DNA from: CAIVAT01 sp964455285
GTDB taxonomy: Bacteria; Bacteroidota; Bacteroidia; Bacteroidales; FEN-979
Length of the DNA stretch: 64,000 nucleotides
Assembly (NCBI GenBank): GCA_964455285.1
Contig: CAYVVG010000002.1
Coordinates: 62,001-126,000 of the forward strand
Direction of reading: 5' to 3'
Shown here: positions 40,794-49,766 of the stretch, piece by piece
Layout: every line of letters begins with the position of its first letter
How positions within the stretch are numbered: the stretch's first letter is position 1
Notes under the pieces: model-generated
What the model saw: the letters and a program-made list of their open reading frames with translations, nothing else
The model's database searches: none
Told to the model about the DNA's origin: nothing
Position numbers and translations under genes: made by a program

Positions 40794-43778
40794 TTACTTT
40801 ACCACGATCTTCTCGGTATAGGAACGCTCGCCGTTCGACAATCTCAGCAGGTAAACCCCTGCCGGGAAACGGCTTACATCCACTTTCCGGGAATAGGCAG
40901 AGGGTATGCCGGTCAGGCTTTCGCTGAAGACCTTCTGGCCGGAAGGCCCGGTGATCGTCAGGAGGAGTTGGCGTTCCTTTCCGTTGACTTCGAGGGTGAA
41001 CTGACCTTTAACCGGATTTGGATAGATCTTCACCGAAGAGGCAAGGTCGTTCTGACCGATTCCCGCGCAGTTTTTCACATTTACCGCCAGCACCGACGCA
41101 ACACCCTCTCCGCAGGAATTGGTTCCCTTCACCGAAATGTCGCCCGACTGGGCGGTAGCGCCGTACTGCAGGGTTACCTGGCTGGTACCGGAGCCCGCGG
41201 TCACGGTCACCCCGGCAGGAAGGCTCCATACATATCCCGTGGCGCCGGTGATGACCGGAACGGTATAGACCAGGTTGCCCGTACCCATGCACACCGTATC
41301 CTGGCCGCTGATCGCGCCGGCGGCTTCAGGGATGGTATTGACGGTCAACTGCCGGGTTACGGTGTCGCTCAGGCCGCAGTCGTTCTGTGCTGAAACAGAG
41401 ACCGCGCCGGCGGTGGCACCCCAGGTCACCCGCAGGGTATCGGTACCCTGACCGCTGACGATCGTCACATCGGCCGGAACGGCCCATGAATAGGTTACAT
41501 CGGGATTGGGGTTGGAAGTGTAGAATTTAACCGCGGTGCCGTTGCATACCGCATCCGGTCCCGAAACGGGATTCATGGCGGAGGGGGGTGTGCTGACGGC
41601 AACCGGGAGGACGGAAGCGATGGGGTTGTTCCCGCAGTCGTTGCCTGCGATGACCTGGAGGGATCCCGACTGGGTGCCCCATTGCACGGTGACATTCGGC
41701 GTGTTCTGGCCGCTAACGATCACGGCATCGCCCTGGACGCTCCAGGAATAGGTCGTGCTGCCAACCACTTCAACAATGGAATAGGATTCAGTGGTTCCCG
41801 AGCAAACCGATTGCAGGCCGGTGATGGGTCCCGGTGCGGAAGGAGGAGTATTGACGGTCACCGTAACATTGCCGCTGGCGGTATTACCAGAGTTATCGGT
41901 AACGACCAGCTGGTAGGTGGTGGTTTCTGTTGGAGTGGCCACGGGGTTTATAATGGCAGGGTCGCTGAGTGTCTCAGCCGGGGTCCACGCATACGTCAGG
42001 GGGGGCGTTCCGCCCAGCACCTGGGCGTTCAACTGGGAGGTCTGGCCCTGGCAGATCGTACCCGGGGTGGCGCTGGTGGTGACGGCAAACGTATTTCCCT
42101 GGAGGACCTTGATGGAGGCGGTGCGTTTGTGGGCGGGGGTACCGTTGGGACCTTTGGCATAGAATATCGCCTGGTAGGTGCCCAGCGGGATATTTCCGGA
42201 AAGGATCAATTTCACCGGTTTGGTATCCGGGTATGAGGTGATGGTCGTTCCCTGCGGGTACTCGATCGTGATGGTCCCGCCGGTCGGAGCGGGCGAAATT
42301 TCGGCCGATATGATCACCGTATCGGTATAGAGCTTCACTTCGGGCACCGATACCTGGAATGTAGTGTTGTCGAAAGCGGTGTAGAGCGTGTCGGCGCTGT
42401 GGTCGATCGCCATGGCAAAGTCGGGGAAATAGGCTGTCATGCTCTGGAAAGATCCCGACCGGAAGTCGGTCCATCCGATCATCGAGACCTTTTTGTTGGA
42501 GACAACCCCGTTATAGTCGCCTTCATACCGTGGTGTACCGCCTCCGCCGCAGCTGGCGCAGTCGATCTTCATCTTCTTGTTCGAAATGCGCTGGTTGGCT
42601 ACCCAAGTGACCCCCCCGTCGGTGGAATAGGATGCATAGATAAAGGCGCTGTCATTTGTGGGGGTGTCGCGGGTATCCATCCACATGGCATAGAGTTTCC
42701 CTGTTTCCTTGTCACACCAGATGGCCGGGTGCCACTGCTGGAAGTTCTGGGTGTTGGGGTCGTCGTTGATCCTGACGGCGCTGCCGAAGGTGGCGCCACC
42801 ATCGGATGAGGTCCGGCACCATACGTCGGATTTATTGCCGTTGCCGCTGGGGAAGTTCGAGGCATAAACACAGTAAAGTTTTCCCCGGTTGGGTCCGTAG
42901 CTGTTGTCGGCGGCGATCATCGGGTAGGGGCGGGTACGCATATTGCTAACCGAGTTGCGCTGGCTTACATAATTCCCGACATAGTTTGCCCATTGCTGCG
43001 AAGAACGCTGTGTAAAGGTAGCCCCGCCGTCGTTCGACCGGAAAAAGGTATAGGTAGCGGCGTAAGACTGACCGCTGTTGGTCACAATGTACACGGCACC
43101 ACCCTGGATGTTACCCTGTGGGCCGACGCACACCATCATGCCGGGCAGGGTGTGGGGAGAGGCGCTGTAGGTTGAGTTCCAGGTCACCCCGTTATTCGTG
43201 CTGCGCGAAAAATTCCCGACGCCGTTGTTGGTCATGGTGGAATAGGCGTAATTGGCATAGGGTCCGGCCGTCTGGTCGCACGCCAACCAGTTCTTGTCGT
43301 TCCCGGCAATGGCGGTGACGGGAGAGCCCCAGCTTACGCCGTTGTTGGTGGATACCAGCACTTTGCATCCTGTGATGTTCCCGTACATATTTTCGTAGTA
43401 CAGGTTACCGATGCTGTCGTAAGCCACCACCGGGTCGCCCTGTACCGAAGTTCCGAAGTTGGCGGTATTGTTGAACCAGTCGATGCCGTTTTCGGTATGA
43501 TGCGGAGCGTTGGTATTGTAAGAAGTAAAATACCATGTCGGTTGGTTTGGATTTTCGGCCATGTTGTTCTCGGCGAAATCGACCCCGAGGCTGTAGTTGT
43601 CCCAGTTGTTGATGGTGACCACGGATGACAGCGGAGCGTCCTGATTGGAGGCTGCCGCACGTTCCCGCAGATAACGGGGAATCTGGTCCAGGTTCGGGTC
43701 GTCACCCTGGGTCTGTGAAAAGACCTGCGGGGCGACCATCATGCACAGAAAGAGAAAAGCAGAAGTAAAGATTTTCAT
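40794..43778 (-). CDS. Secreted T9SS-sorted protein with Asp-box and Ig-like domains
   Basis: A 994-residue protein. Signal peptide about residues 1-22 (ending VFSQTQ). About 90-460 is a sialidase-like propeller region with repeated Asp boxes (STNNGVSW, STNNGVTW, RSNDGGATF, SSDGGATF, STDGGVTW). Then come four or more Ig/PKD-like repeats (about 560-910) with AVCNGT/VCMGTG-type repeats. The C-terminal 80 residues (VKIYPNPVKGQFTLEV, LSNGERSYTEKIVVK) are a type IX secretion sorting domain. It is exported to the surface or medium. No catalytic Arg triad of true sialidases is evident, so the role is probably binding or unknown. Confidence 0.88.
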   Translation of the reverse strand: MKIFTSAFLFLCMMVAPQVFSQTQGDDPNLDQIPRYLRERAAASNQDAPLSSVVTINNWDNYSLGVDFAENNMAENPNQPTWYFTSYNTNAPHHTENGIDWFNNTANFGTSVQGDPVVAYDSIGNLYYENMYGNITGCKVLVSTNNGVSWGSPVTAIAGNDKNWLACDQTAGPYANYAYSTMTNNGVGNFSRSTNNGVTWNSTYSASPHTLPGMMVCVGPQGNIQGGAVYIVTNSGQSYAATYTFFRSNDGGATFTQRSSQQWANYVGNYVSQRNSVSNMRTRPYPMIAADNSYGPNRGKLYCVYASNFPSGNGNKSDVWCRTSSDGGATFGSAVRINDDPNTQNFQQWHPAIWCDKETGKLYAMWMDTRDTPTNDSAFIYASYSTDGGVTWVANQRISNKKMKIDCASCGGGGTPRYEGDYNGVVSNKKVSMIGWTDFRSGSFQSMTAYFPDFAMAIDHSADTLYTAFDNTTFQVSVPEVKLYTDTVIISAEISPAPTGGTITIEYPQGTTITSYPDTKPVKLILSGNIPLGTYQAIFYAKGPNGTPAHKRTASIKVLQGNTFAVTTSATPGTICQGQTSQLNAQVLGGTPPLTYAWTPAETLSDPAIINPVATPTETTTYQLVVTDNSGNTASGNVTVTVNTPPSAPGPITGLQSVCSGTTESYSIVEVVGSTTYSWSVQGDAVIVSGQNTPNVTVQWGTQSGSLQVIAGNDCGNNPIASVLPVAVSTPPSAMNPVSGPDAVCNGTAVKFYTSNPNPDVTYSWAVPADVTIVSGQGTDTLRVTWGATAGAVSVSAQNDCGLSDTVTRQLTVNTIPEAAGAISGQDTVCMGTGNLVYTVPVITGATGYVWSLPAGVTVTAGSGTSQVTLQYGATAQSGDISVKGTNSCGEGVASVLAVNVKNCAGIGQNDLASSVKIYPNPVKGQFTLEVNGKERQLLLTITGPSGQKVFSESLTGIPSAYSRKVDVSRFPAGVYLLRLSNGERSYTEKIVVK

Positions 43779-43824
43779 ACGGATGCGGATTTAAATAGTT
43801 AATTACTTATATATTTTCGATTTA

Positions 43825-43832
43825 CAAACCTA
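43825..43832 (-). promoter_or_regulatory. Putative -7 element for the T9SS cargo gene
   Basis: Reads TAGGTTTG on the - strand, 46 bases upstream of the start. Confidence 0.4.
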
Positions 43833-43906
43833 CGAAAAAAAAACACCGGCCGCCACTTATCCAGTAAATTGACAACCAAAAAGGTGCGATCCGGGTCAGG
43901 ATCGTG

Positions 43907-43914
43907 TAACTTTG
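43907..43914 (+). promoter_or_regulatory. Putative -7 element for the ECF sigma gene
   Basis: TAACTTTG fits TAnnTTTG, 26 bases before the sigma factor ATG at 43941. Confidence 0.45.
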
Positions 43915-43940
43915 CAGGACGATCGCCGTCTAAAAACCGG

Positions 43941-44516
43941 ATGAAATACGAGGAGGACAACCATTACATAGACCGCGTGCTGAACGGGGATGTTGGTGCC
44001 TATGCCATGCTGGTTGCCAAACATAAGAACCTTGTATTTTCGATTGCGCTGAAGATCCTGAACAACCGTGAAGATGCGGAGGAGGTTGCCCAGGATTGCT
44101 TTATAAAGGTATATCACGCGCTTCGTACTTTCGAGAGGAAGTCGAAGTTTTCGACCTGGTTGTACCGCATTGCCTACAATGCTTCCGTGTCGAAAACGAG
44201 GAAGAAGCGTTTCGAGGAGGTTCCCCTCGACAACTATGTGATCCAGAACTATACCGGCGACGATGTACAGGGAGGAGTTGCAGAACTGGAACCCGAAATG
44301 CAGAAAGCGATGATCGAACGGGCGATGGCAAAACTGACCGAACACGACCAGCTCCTGGTAAACTTGTTTTACAGGAGCGACAATTCGATCGACGAGATCA
44401 GCCAGATCACGGGGATGAGCAATTCGAATGTAAAGGTCCGGCTGCACCGGATACGGAAAAAACTTCACGACGACCTGGCCGGGATGTTGAACAAGGCCGG
44501 GGTCTTTTACAGTTGA
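43941..44516 (+). CDS. ECF-type RNA polymerase sigma factor
   Basis: A 191-residue sigma-70 family protein with region 2 (NREDAEEVAQDCFIKVYHALRTF..., KFSTWLYRIAYNAS, about residues 36-80) and region 4 (IDEISQITGMSNSNVKVRLHRIRKKL, about 150-176). The ATG at 43941 follows the promoter-like element; the frame is open upstream without similarity. It is followed 12 bases later by a gene for a small membrane protein that is probably its regulator. Confidence 0.93.
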   Translation: MKYEEDNHYIDRVLNGDVGAYAMLVAKHKNLVFSIALKILNNREDAEEVAQDCFIKVYHALRTFERKSKFSTWLYRIAYNASVSKTRKKRFEEVPLDNYVIQNYTGDDVQGGVAELEPEMQKAMIERAMAKLTEHDQLLVNLFYRSDNSIDEISQITGMSNSNVKVRLHRIRKKLHDDLAGMLNKAGVFYS

Positions 44517-44528
44517 AACGGGAAAACA

Positions 44529-44942
44529 ATGGAAAAGGAAGAACTGATCACGGATGATTTTTTACGCGAGCTGATCCGGCAAAGCGCGCCGGATTCACCT
44601 TCCGACGGTTTTGTGGAACAGGTCATGGCAGGGATAGCCGTTCAGCCCGAACCGGAAATGGTACAAAAACGGTGGCAGGATTACCTGAAGCAGTTTTTTC
44701 CCTTTTTCCTGATCACCCTGGTGCTGATCTTCGTATTGTCCACCTCCGACATTCCGGGTTTCGGATGGTTGTCTGCCAAAGATCTGTGGACCCGGCAGCT
44801 GCTCCCTTCGATCGGATCCTGGTTTGGGGTCTTGCTGAAGGCCTTTTCCTACAAATACATTCAATGGGGGATGATGATCGGTATCTCGGCTGGCCTGTTG
44901 TTCACCATCGACCGGGTTTTATCCCGGCGCATTGCATTGTGA
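44529..44942 (+). CDS. Small membrane protein, probable anti-sigma partner
   Basis: A 137-residue protein: a charged cytoplasmic N-terminus of about 55 residues (EELITDDFLRELIRQSAPDSPSDGFVEQVM), one helix (FFPFFLITLVLIFVLS) and a second (MMIGISAGLLFTIDRVL). Position 12 bases after the ECF sigma gene and the topology suggest an anti-sigma factor, but the zinc-binding HxxxCxxC motif of ZAS proteins is absent. Function inferred from context. Confidence 0.6.
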   Translation: MEKEELITDDFLRELIRQSAPDSPSDGFVEQVMAGIAVQPEPEMVQKRWQDYLKQFFPFFLITLVLIFVLSTSDIPGFGWLSAKDLWTRQLLPSIGSWFGVLLKAFSYKYIQWGMMIGISAGLLFTIDRVLSRRIAL

Positions 44943-44957
44943 CCTGCGATTTTCTGA

Positions 44958-46334
44958 TCAGGGATGCTCCTCCTTCCACTGTTCCCTGAAACTTTTCGGT
45001 GCAAATTTCGGCAGGGTCCGGCGCGGTCCCCACATGCGGGGCCCCACGCGTCGCATCAGTTTGTTTTTAAGGCGTGAGCTGGGTTTATCGATCATCCAGC
45101 GGTGCATCATGACCATTTTCCAGCCCGTAATGATCGCCCGCCAGGTAAACGAGATATATTTCTTCGAAACCGTTTCATGGCGGTTATACAGGAGCAGCTC
45201 ATGCAGGGGTATCCTGACGGGACACACTTCGGTGCATTTTCCGCACAGCGAAGAGGCGAAACTCAGGTGATTGAATTCCCTGAAACCCAGGTAGTGGGGT
45301 GAAATAACCGAGCCGATGGGACCGGAATAGGTAGCATTGTAAGCATATCCTCCCACGCTCCGGTAGATGGGGCAACCATTCAGGCATGCACCGCACCGGA
45401 TACACGAAAGGGCCCGGCGCTGCTCCCTGAAACGAAGCACCTCGGTGCGCCGGTTGTCGAGGAGGATCACATACATCTCCTCCGGACCGTCGTTCTCAAG
45501 TTCTGTCCGGGGACCGAACACCAGGTTGTTGTATACAGTAAGATGCTGACCTGTACCGTGTTGCGACAGAAGGGGAAGAAACAGATCGAGGTCTTCGATC
45601 GACGGGATCAGCTTCTCGATTCCGGCAATGACGATGTGTATCCGAGGAAAGGCCATGCATAACAATCCGTTTCCTTCGTTCTCGGTCAGGGCGACTGCCC
45701 CGACGTCGGCCAGCAGGAAATTGGCCCCAGTGATCCCCACGTCGGCCCGGAGAAATTCGCCGCGTAATTTATCGCGGACGAAGCTTGTTATCATGCTGGG
45801 GGGAGCATCAGCCGGCAAATCGAATTTTTCGTGAAACAACCTGGATACATCTTCCTTCGACTTGTGCATGGCCGGTGTAAGAATATGATATGGCTTCTCT
45901 CCTGCCAGTTGAACGATGTATTCGCCCAGGTCGGTCTCAAAAACTTCCCGCTTGTTCTTTTCGAGCAACTCATTGAGTTCAATCTCCTCCGAGACCATGG
46001 TCTTCTGCTTGACGATGACCTGGGCTCCGGCTTTCCGGATGATGTGCAGGATCTCGCGCTGGGCATCCTTTTCATTGGGGGCCCAGATCACTTTGCCTCC
46101 CCGCTTGCTGAAATTGTTTTCGAACTCGACCAGGTACTTGTCGAGACTATTGATGATCTTGTGCTTGGTGTTGGCGGCCCGGCGCCGGGCCAGTTCAAGG
46201 TTTTTGAACCGAAGTTTCCCCTCTTCCACCTGCACATCATACCGTCCGATGTTATGATTGAGCCTGCGACGGTGTTCGGGATCGAACGACCGCCGACCGG
46301 CATCTTCCAGAAATTTATGGTAGATACTGTTCAT
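44958..46334 (-). CDS. lutB: LutB-like Fe-S protein of lactate utilisation
   Basis: A 458-residue protein. The N-terminal LUD domain (about 60-290) includes GITGANFLLADVGAVALTENEGN. Two [4Fe-4S] motifs follow: CIRCGACLNGCPIYRSVGG (about 315-333) and CGKCTEVCPVRIPLHELL (about 368-385). LutB with LutA and LutC oxidises L-lactate to pyruvate in the cytoplasm. Neither lutA nor lutC is adjacent here, so partners must be elsewhere or this copy has another donor. It lies 9 bases after rpiB on the same strand. Confidence 0.88.
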   Translation of the reverse strand: MNSIYHKFLEDAGRRSFDPEHRRRLNHNIGRYDVQVEEGKLRFKNLELARRRAANTKHKIINSLDKYLVEFENNFSKRGGKVIWAPNEKDAQREILHIIRKAGAQVIVKQKTMVSEEIELNELLEKNKREVFETDLGEYIVQLAGEKPYHILTPAMHKSKEDVSRLFHEKFDLPADAPPSMITSFVRDKLRGEFLRADVGITGANFLLADVGAVALTENEGNGLLCMAFPRIHIVIAGIEKLIPSIEDLDLFLPLLSQHGTGQHLTVYNNLVFGPRTELENDGPEEMYVILLDNRRTEVLRFREQRRALSCIRCGACLNGCPIYRSVGGYAYNATYSGPIGSVISPHYLGFREFNHLSFASSLCGKCTEVCPVRIPLHELLLYNRHETVSKKYISFTWRAIITGWKMVMMHRWMIDKPSSRLKNKLMRRVGPRMWGPRRTLPKFAPKSFREQWKEEHP

Positions 46335-46343
46335 TGCATCAAT

Positions 46344-46793
46344 TTACAGCGTTTCGGAAATTTTTTGCACCCGGCGGGCGTGTCTTCCCCCTTCAAAACC
46401 GGTTCCGAAAAACAATTCCGTGAAATTCAAAGCCTGCTCCCAGGTAATGAAGCGGGCAGGAAGAACCAGTATGTTGGCATCGTTATGCATCCGGGCCAAC
46501 CGTGTAATCTCTTCATTCCAGCAAATCGCCGCCCGTATTTGCGGGTGCTTGTTAGCCGCCATAGCCACTCCGTTTCCGCTTCCGCAGAGCAATATGCCCA
46601 TGGAATATTCACCCGACCCTACCGCGCGGGCCACGGGGTGGGCGGCGTCGGGATAGTCCATCGAAGCGTCATCATGGGTGCCGAAATCGCTGACAACGAA
46701 TCCCCTGGCCTGGAGATATTCCTTGATTTTCTCCTTATAATGAAACCCTGCATGATCGCTTCCGATAGCAATAGACGGGACTGAGTCAAGCAT
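46344..46793 (-). CDS. rpiB: Ribose-5-phosphate isomerase B
   Basis: A 149-residue RpiB/LacAB isomerase of the pentose phosphate pathway. Motifs: IAIGSDHAGFHYKEKIKEYL (residues about 7-26), DYPDAAHPVARAVGSGE, and GILLCGSGNGVAMAANKHP with the catalytic Cys. Length is normal. Its upstream gap is AT-rich and contains a -7 element. Confidence 0.95.
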   Translation of the reverse strand: MLDSVPSIAIGSDHAGFHYKEKIKEYLQARGFVVSDFGTHDDASMDYPDAAHPVARAVGSGEYSMGILLCGSGNGVAMAANKHPQIRAAICWNEEITRLARMHNDANILVLPARFITWEQALNFTELFFGTGFEGGRHARRVQKISETL

Positions 46794-46811
46794 TGTTAAT
46801 ATTTTTTTTTA

Positions 46812-46819
46812 CAAATGTA
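46812..46819 (-). promoter_or_regulatory. Putative -7 element for rpiB-lutB
   Basis: Reads TACATTTG on the - strand, 18 bases upstream of the rpiB start. Confidence 0.45.
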
Positions 46820-47260
46820 GGTATAAACCGGTCATTATGAATATAAATGAAATTTTGGGTCCTATCACTGTCCTCAAAATCAATTTTTTAAATTTTTCAC
46901 ACGCGGATGTTGACAACTGAGTAATTTTGTGTCGAAAATGTGGATAAAAAAGAGCGCACCTGACCAGATGACGGCCGGATGTTAAAAACCGGCCGGAAAC
47001 GGGTATATTTTTCACTTTATTTCAACACTATTTCCCGGTCTCCGGAATCAATTTTTTTAACACCCTCACCTGTTAACAGCGGAAGAATATTCTTCACTAT
47101 TCATTGAATAATAATTAGATAATCATTATTTCCTTGTTCATAAGTTGTTCATGCATTCTCTCTTTTTAAAAAACAAAACCGGAACGTCAAAAAAAATCAA
47201 CACAATGAACAGCCATAATCAATAACATAAAGAAATAAGACTTTATAATATTTACTGAAA
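46820..47260. other. AT-rich divergent intergenic region with DnaA box
   Basis: The longest gene-free stretch of the window (about 440 bases) lies between divergent rpiB and nadA and is much richer in A+T than its surroundings. It holds one perfect DnaA box (46939-46947), an inverted repeat CGGCCGG/CCGGCCG (46972-46995) with an AT-rich loop, and a direct repeat of TTGTTCAT (47134-47152 region). No open frame of note or RNA gene was recognised. It could be a regulatory region or a candidate replication-origin element. Confidence 0.5.
46939..46947 (-). other. Perfect DnaA box
   Basis: TGTGGATAA on the + strand, the exact complement of the consensus TTATCCACA. It is followed by an A-run. A single perfect 9-mer can occur by chance, but its place in the AT-rich gap makes it notable. 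Confidence 0.5.
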
Positions 47261-48199
47261 ATGAAAAAAGAAAGGCAGGATATCCTGATCAGCAACATTG
47301 AGACCCTGAAAAGGGAAAAAAATGCGGTGATCCTTGCCCATTATTATCAAGTACCTGAAATACAAGATATTGCTGATTTCATCGGGGATAGCCTTGCTCT
47401 TTCACAACAGGCTTATCATACGGAAGAACAGATCATTGTATTTGCCGGAGTTCATTTCATGGCCGAAACAGCCAAAATATTGAATCCCGGAAAAAAGGTG
47501 CTGGTTCCCGATATGAACGCCGGTTGTTCGTTGGCTGATTCCTGTCCTCCGGACAAATTTAAGCAATTCATCGAGGCCCACCCGGAACATGTCGTCATAT
47601 CCTATATCAACTGTTCGGCCGGGGTAAAAACCCTGTCGGATGTGATCTGCACTTCGAGCAACGCGGTGAGCATTGTTGAATCCTTTCCCAAAGATCAGAA
47701 GATCATTTTTGCACCGGACCGGAACCTGGGTGCCTATATCAATTCGGTGACCGGCCGGCAGATGGTTCTGTGGAACGGCAGCTGCGAGGTGCACGATGTG
47801 TTGAAAACCGAAGCGGTGATTGCCTTGAAAGAAGCCCATCCGTGGGCCAAACTGATCGCTCACCCCGAATGCCGGGGGGTGATCCTCGAACTGGCCGATT
47901 ACATCGGTTCTACAACGGGGTTGCTCGAGTATACGAAAAAAAGCGGGAGCCGGTCATTTATCGTTGCCACCGAATCGGGGATCCTTCACCAGATGAAGAA
48001 AGCCTCTCCCGACAAGGAATTCCTTATCGTACCAGCCGATGAGACCTGTTCTTGCAACGATTGTCCCTATATGAAGATGAACACCCTGGAGAAGATCCTT
48101 GCCTGTCTCGAGAAAGAATCTCCTGAACTGATCCTGCCTGAGCATGTCATAACCAGCGCCAAAAGGCCCATTCTCAGGATGCTTGAACTGTCGAAATAG
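47261..48199 (+). CDS. nadA: Quinolinate synthase
   Basis: A 312-residue [4Fe-4S] enzyme that makes quinolinate from iminoaspartate and DHAP for NAD synthesis. Motifs: AVILAHYYQVPEIQDIADFIGDSL, VLVPDMNAGCSLADSC (first Cys ligand), YINCSAGVK, HPECRG and CSCNDCPYMKMN at the C-terminus. Length normal. nadB and nadC are not in the window. It is transcribed away from rpiB across the AT-rich gap. Confidence 0.97.
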   Translation: MKKERQDILISNIETLKREKNAVILAHYYQVPEIQDIADFIGDSLALSQQAYHTEEQIIVFAGVHFMAETAKILNPGKKVLVPDMNAGCSLADSCPPDKFKQFIEAHPEHVVISYINCSAGVKTLSDVICTSSNAVSIVESFPKDQKIIFAPDRNLGAYINSVTGRQMVLWNGSCEVHDVLKTEAVIALKEAHPWAKLIAHPECRGVILELADYIGSTTGLLEYTKKSGSRSFIVATESGILHQMKKASPDKEFLIVPADETCSCNDCPYMKMNTLEKILACLEKESPELILPEHVITSAKRPILRMLELSK

Positions 48200-48209
48200 A
48201 ACCCCGGTC

Positions 48210-49766
48210 ATGAACAACGCCCTCCGCCGAACCCTGTTATTCCTCCTGGTGTTGGCCGCTCATTCAGCTGCCGATGCCCAGGATACGATCCGGAACGACG
48301 GTTTCAGGCAATATTTTTACCCGGGGGGGAAATTGGCGAGCGAAGGGTATCTCAGGGATGGCAAACCCGACGGTTACTGGAAATCGTATTATGAGAACGG
48401 ACTTTTAAAGTCGGAAGGGAACCGAAAAAATTTCGAGCTCGACAGCCTCTGGAAGTTCTACGCACCCGACGGCCGCTTGCAGGTGGAAATGTGGTACCGT
48501 TCGGGGAAGAAAAACGGGTTGAAAATCAGCTACCTGGATGCAGAAACCATTCAGGAGAACTACCGCAACGATGTCCGTGACGGGTTTACCCGGTACTATT
48601 TCATCTCCGGGAAGCTCAAGCAGGAGATCCCTTTTGTGAACGGAATGGAGCAGGGTTTTGGAAAGGAGTACGGCACCGACGGGAACATTGTCACCCTGAC
48701 CGAATACAAGCGGGGATTCATTGTCGACAGGCTCAGGATCAACCGCCGCGACGGTCAGGGCCGGAAGCAGGGCCGGTGGTGCTGGTTTTACGACAGCGGC
48801 GGCCTGAAGTCGGAAGTGACATACCGTGACGATCAGCGGCATGGGTATTACAAGGAATACGCGGAAAACGGCGACCTGCTGAAGGTGCTCAAGTATGACC
48901 GGGATGTATTGCAGGAAGAAGCCGCTGAAGTTGCGAAACCCGAGATTAGGAATGAATATTATCCCAACGGGCAGGTGAAGGTTAGCGCCATGTTCCGTAA
49001 CGGGGTGGCTGAAGGCATCCGTCGTGAGTACACCCCCGACGGGCAGGTGGAACATGCCTGGCTGTACCGGAACGGTGTGCTGATCGGGGAGGGGATCGAA
49101 AAGGACGACGGCAACCGCGAAGGGCACTGGAAAGATTACTATGCCGACGGGTCGCTGAAAGCCGAAGGTAATTATGAGAAGGGAAGGAAGACCGGGGAAT
49201 GGAAATATTATTTTCCCGGCGGGAAACTAGAGCAGATCGGCAGGTACGGAGCCCATGGCAAACCGGAGGGAACCTGGAAATGGTACTTCGACAGCGGGCT
49301 GCTGGCCCGGGAGGAAAGTTACCGCAACGGACTCCCCGACGGGGTAACGACTGAATACGACGAACAAGGCCATGTGATTGAGGAGGGTGAATATATCGAC
49401 GGGAAGGAGGAGGGACCCTGGTTCGGGATCACCGGCGACTGCCTGTTCCGCGGTCATTACCGCGACGGGATGCGAAACGGCATGTGGAAGTATTACTATC
49501 TCGACCACTCCGGAGCGGCGACCGACAGCCTTTGTTTCTACAAGGGAAATTTTATTGAAGACAATCCCGACGGGGTTCATACGTGGTACTGGGAGAACGG
49601 GAAGGTAAAGGACGAAGGCAGGTATGTCAACGGCCTGAAAGAGGGTGACTGGTACAAGTACAATTCCGACGGAACGTTATTTATAGTTATCACATACCAA
49701 CAGGGGGCCGAGATCAGGTTTGACGGTGTAAAGATCAGGCCCCCGTTTGAAAAGGAGGAAGAATGA
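48210..49766 (+). CDS. Secreted MORN/YwqK-repeat protein
   Basis: A 518-residue protein with signal peptide (about 1-24, ending ADAQD). It is followed almost entirely by 20-25-residue repeats of the form 'G.W..YY.nG.l..E..Y.nG..dG' (for example DGKPDGYWKSYYENGLLKSEG), about fifteen copies. These MORN_2/YwqK-like repeats form extended beta sheets; the name 'antitoxin' in databases does not imply a toxin partner, and none is seen. ATG 48210 chosen over TTG 48183. The end overlaps the pseudouridine synthase start by 4 bases. Confidence 0.85.
   Translation: MNNALRRTLLFLLVLAAHSAADAQDTIRNDGFRQYFYPGGKLASEGYLRDGKPDGYWKSYYENGLLKSEGNRKNFELDSLWKFYAPDGRLQVEMWYRSGKKNGLKISYLDAETIQENYRNDVRDGFTRYYFISGKLKQEIPFVNGMEQGFGKEYGTDGNIVTLTEYKRGFIVDRLRINRRDGQGRKQGRWCWFYDSGGLKSEVTYRDDQRHGYYKEYAENGDLLKVLKYDRDVLQEEAAEVAKPEIRNEYYPNGQVKVSAMFRNGVAEGIRREYTPDGQVEHAWLYRNGVLIGEGIEKDDGNREGHWKDYYADGSLKAEGNYEKGRKTGEWKYYFPGGKLEQIGRYGAHGKPEGTWKWYFDSGLLAREESYRNGLPDGVTTEYDEQGHVIEEGEYIDGKEEGPWFGITGDCLFRGHYRDGMRNGMWKYYYLDHSGAATDSLCFYKGNFIEDNPDGVHTWYWENGKVKDEGRYVNGLKEGDWYKYNSDGTLFIVITYQQGAEIRFDGVKIRPPFEKEEE

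Noticed and set aside
46820..47260. Confident oriC call
   Set aside because: Only one perfect DnaA box, no dnaA gene and no computed skew; left as a candidate only.
48210..49766. Antitoxin of a toxin-antitoxin pair
   Set aside because: The MORN/YwqK name suggests it, but the protein is secreted and no toxin gene lies beside it.
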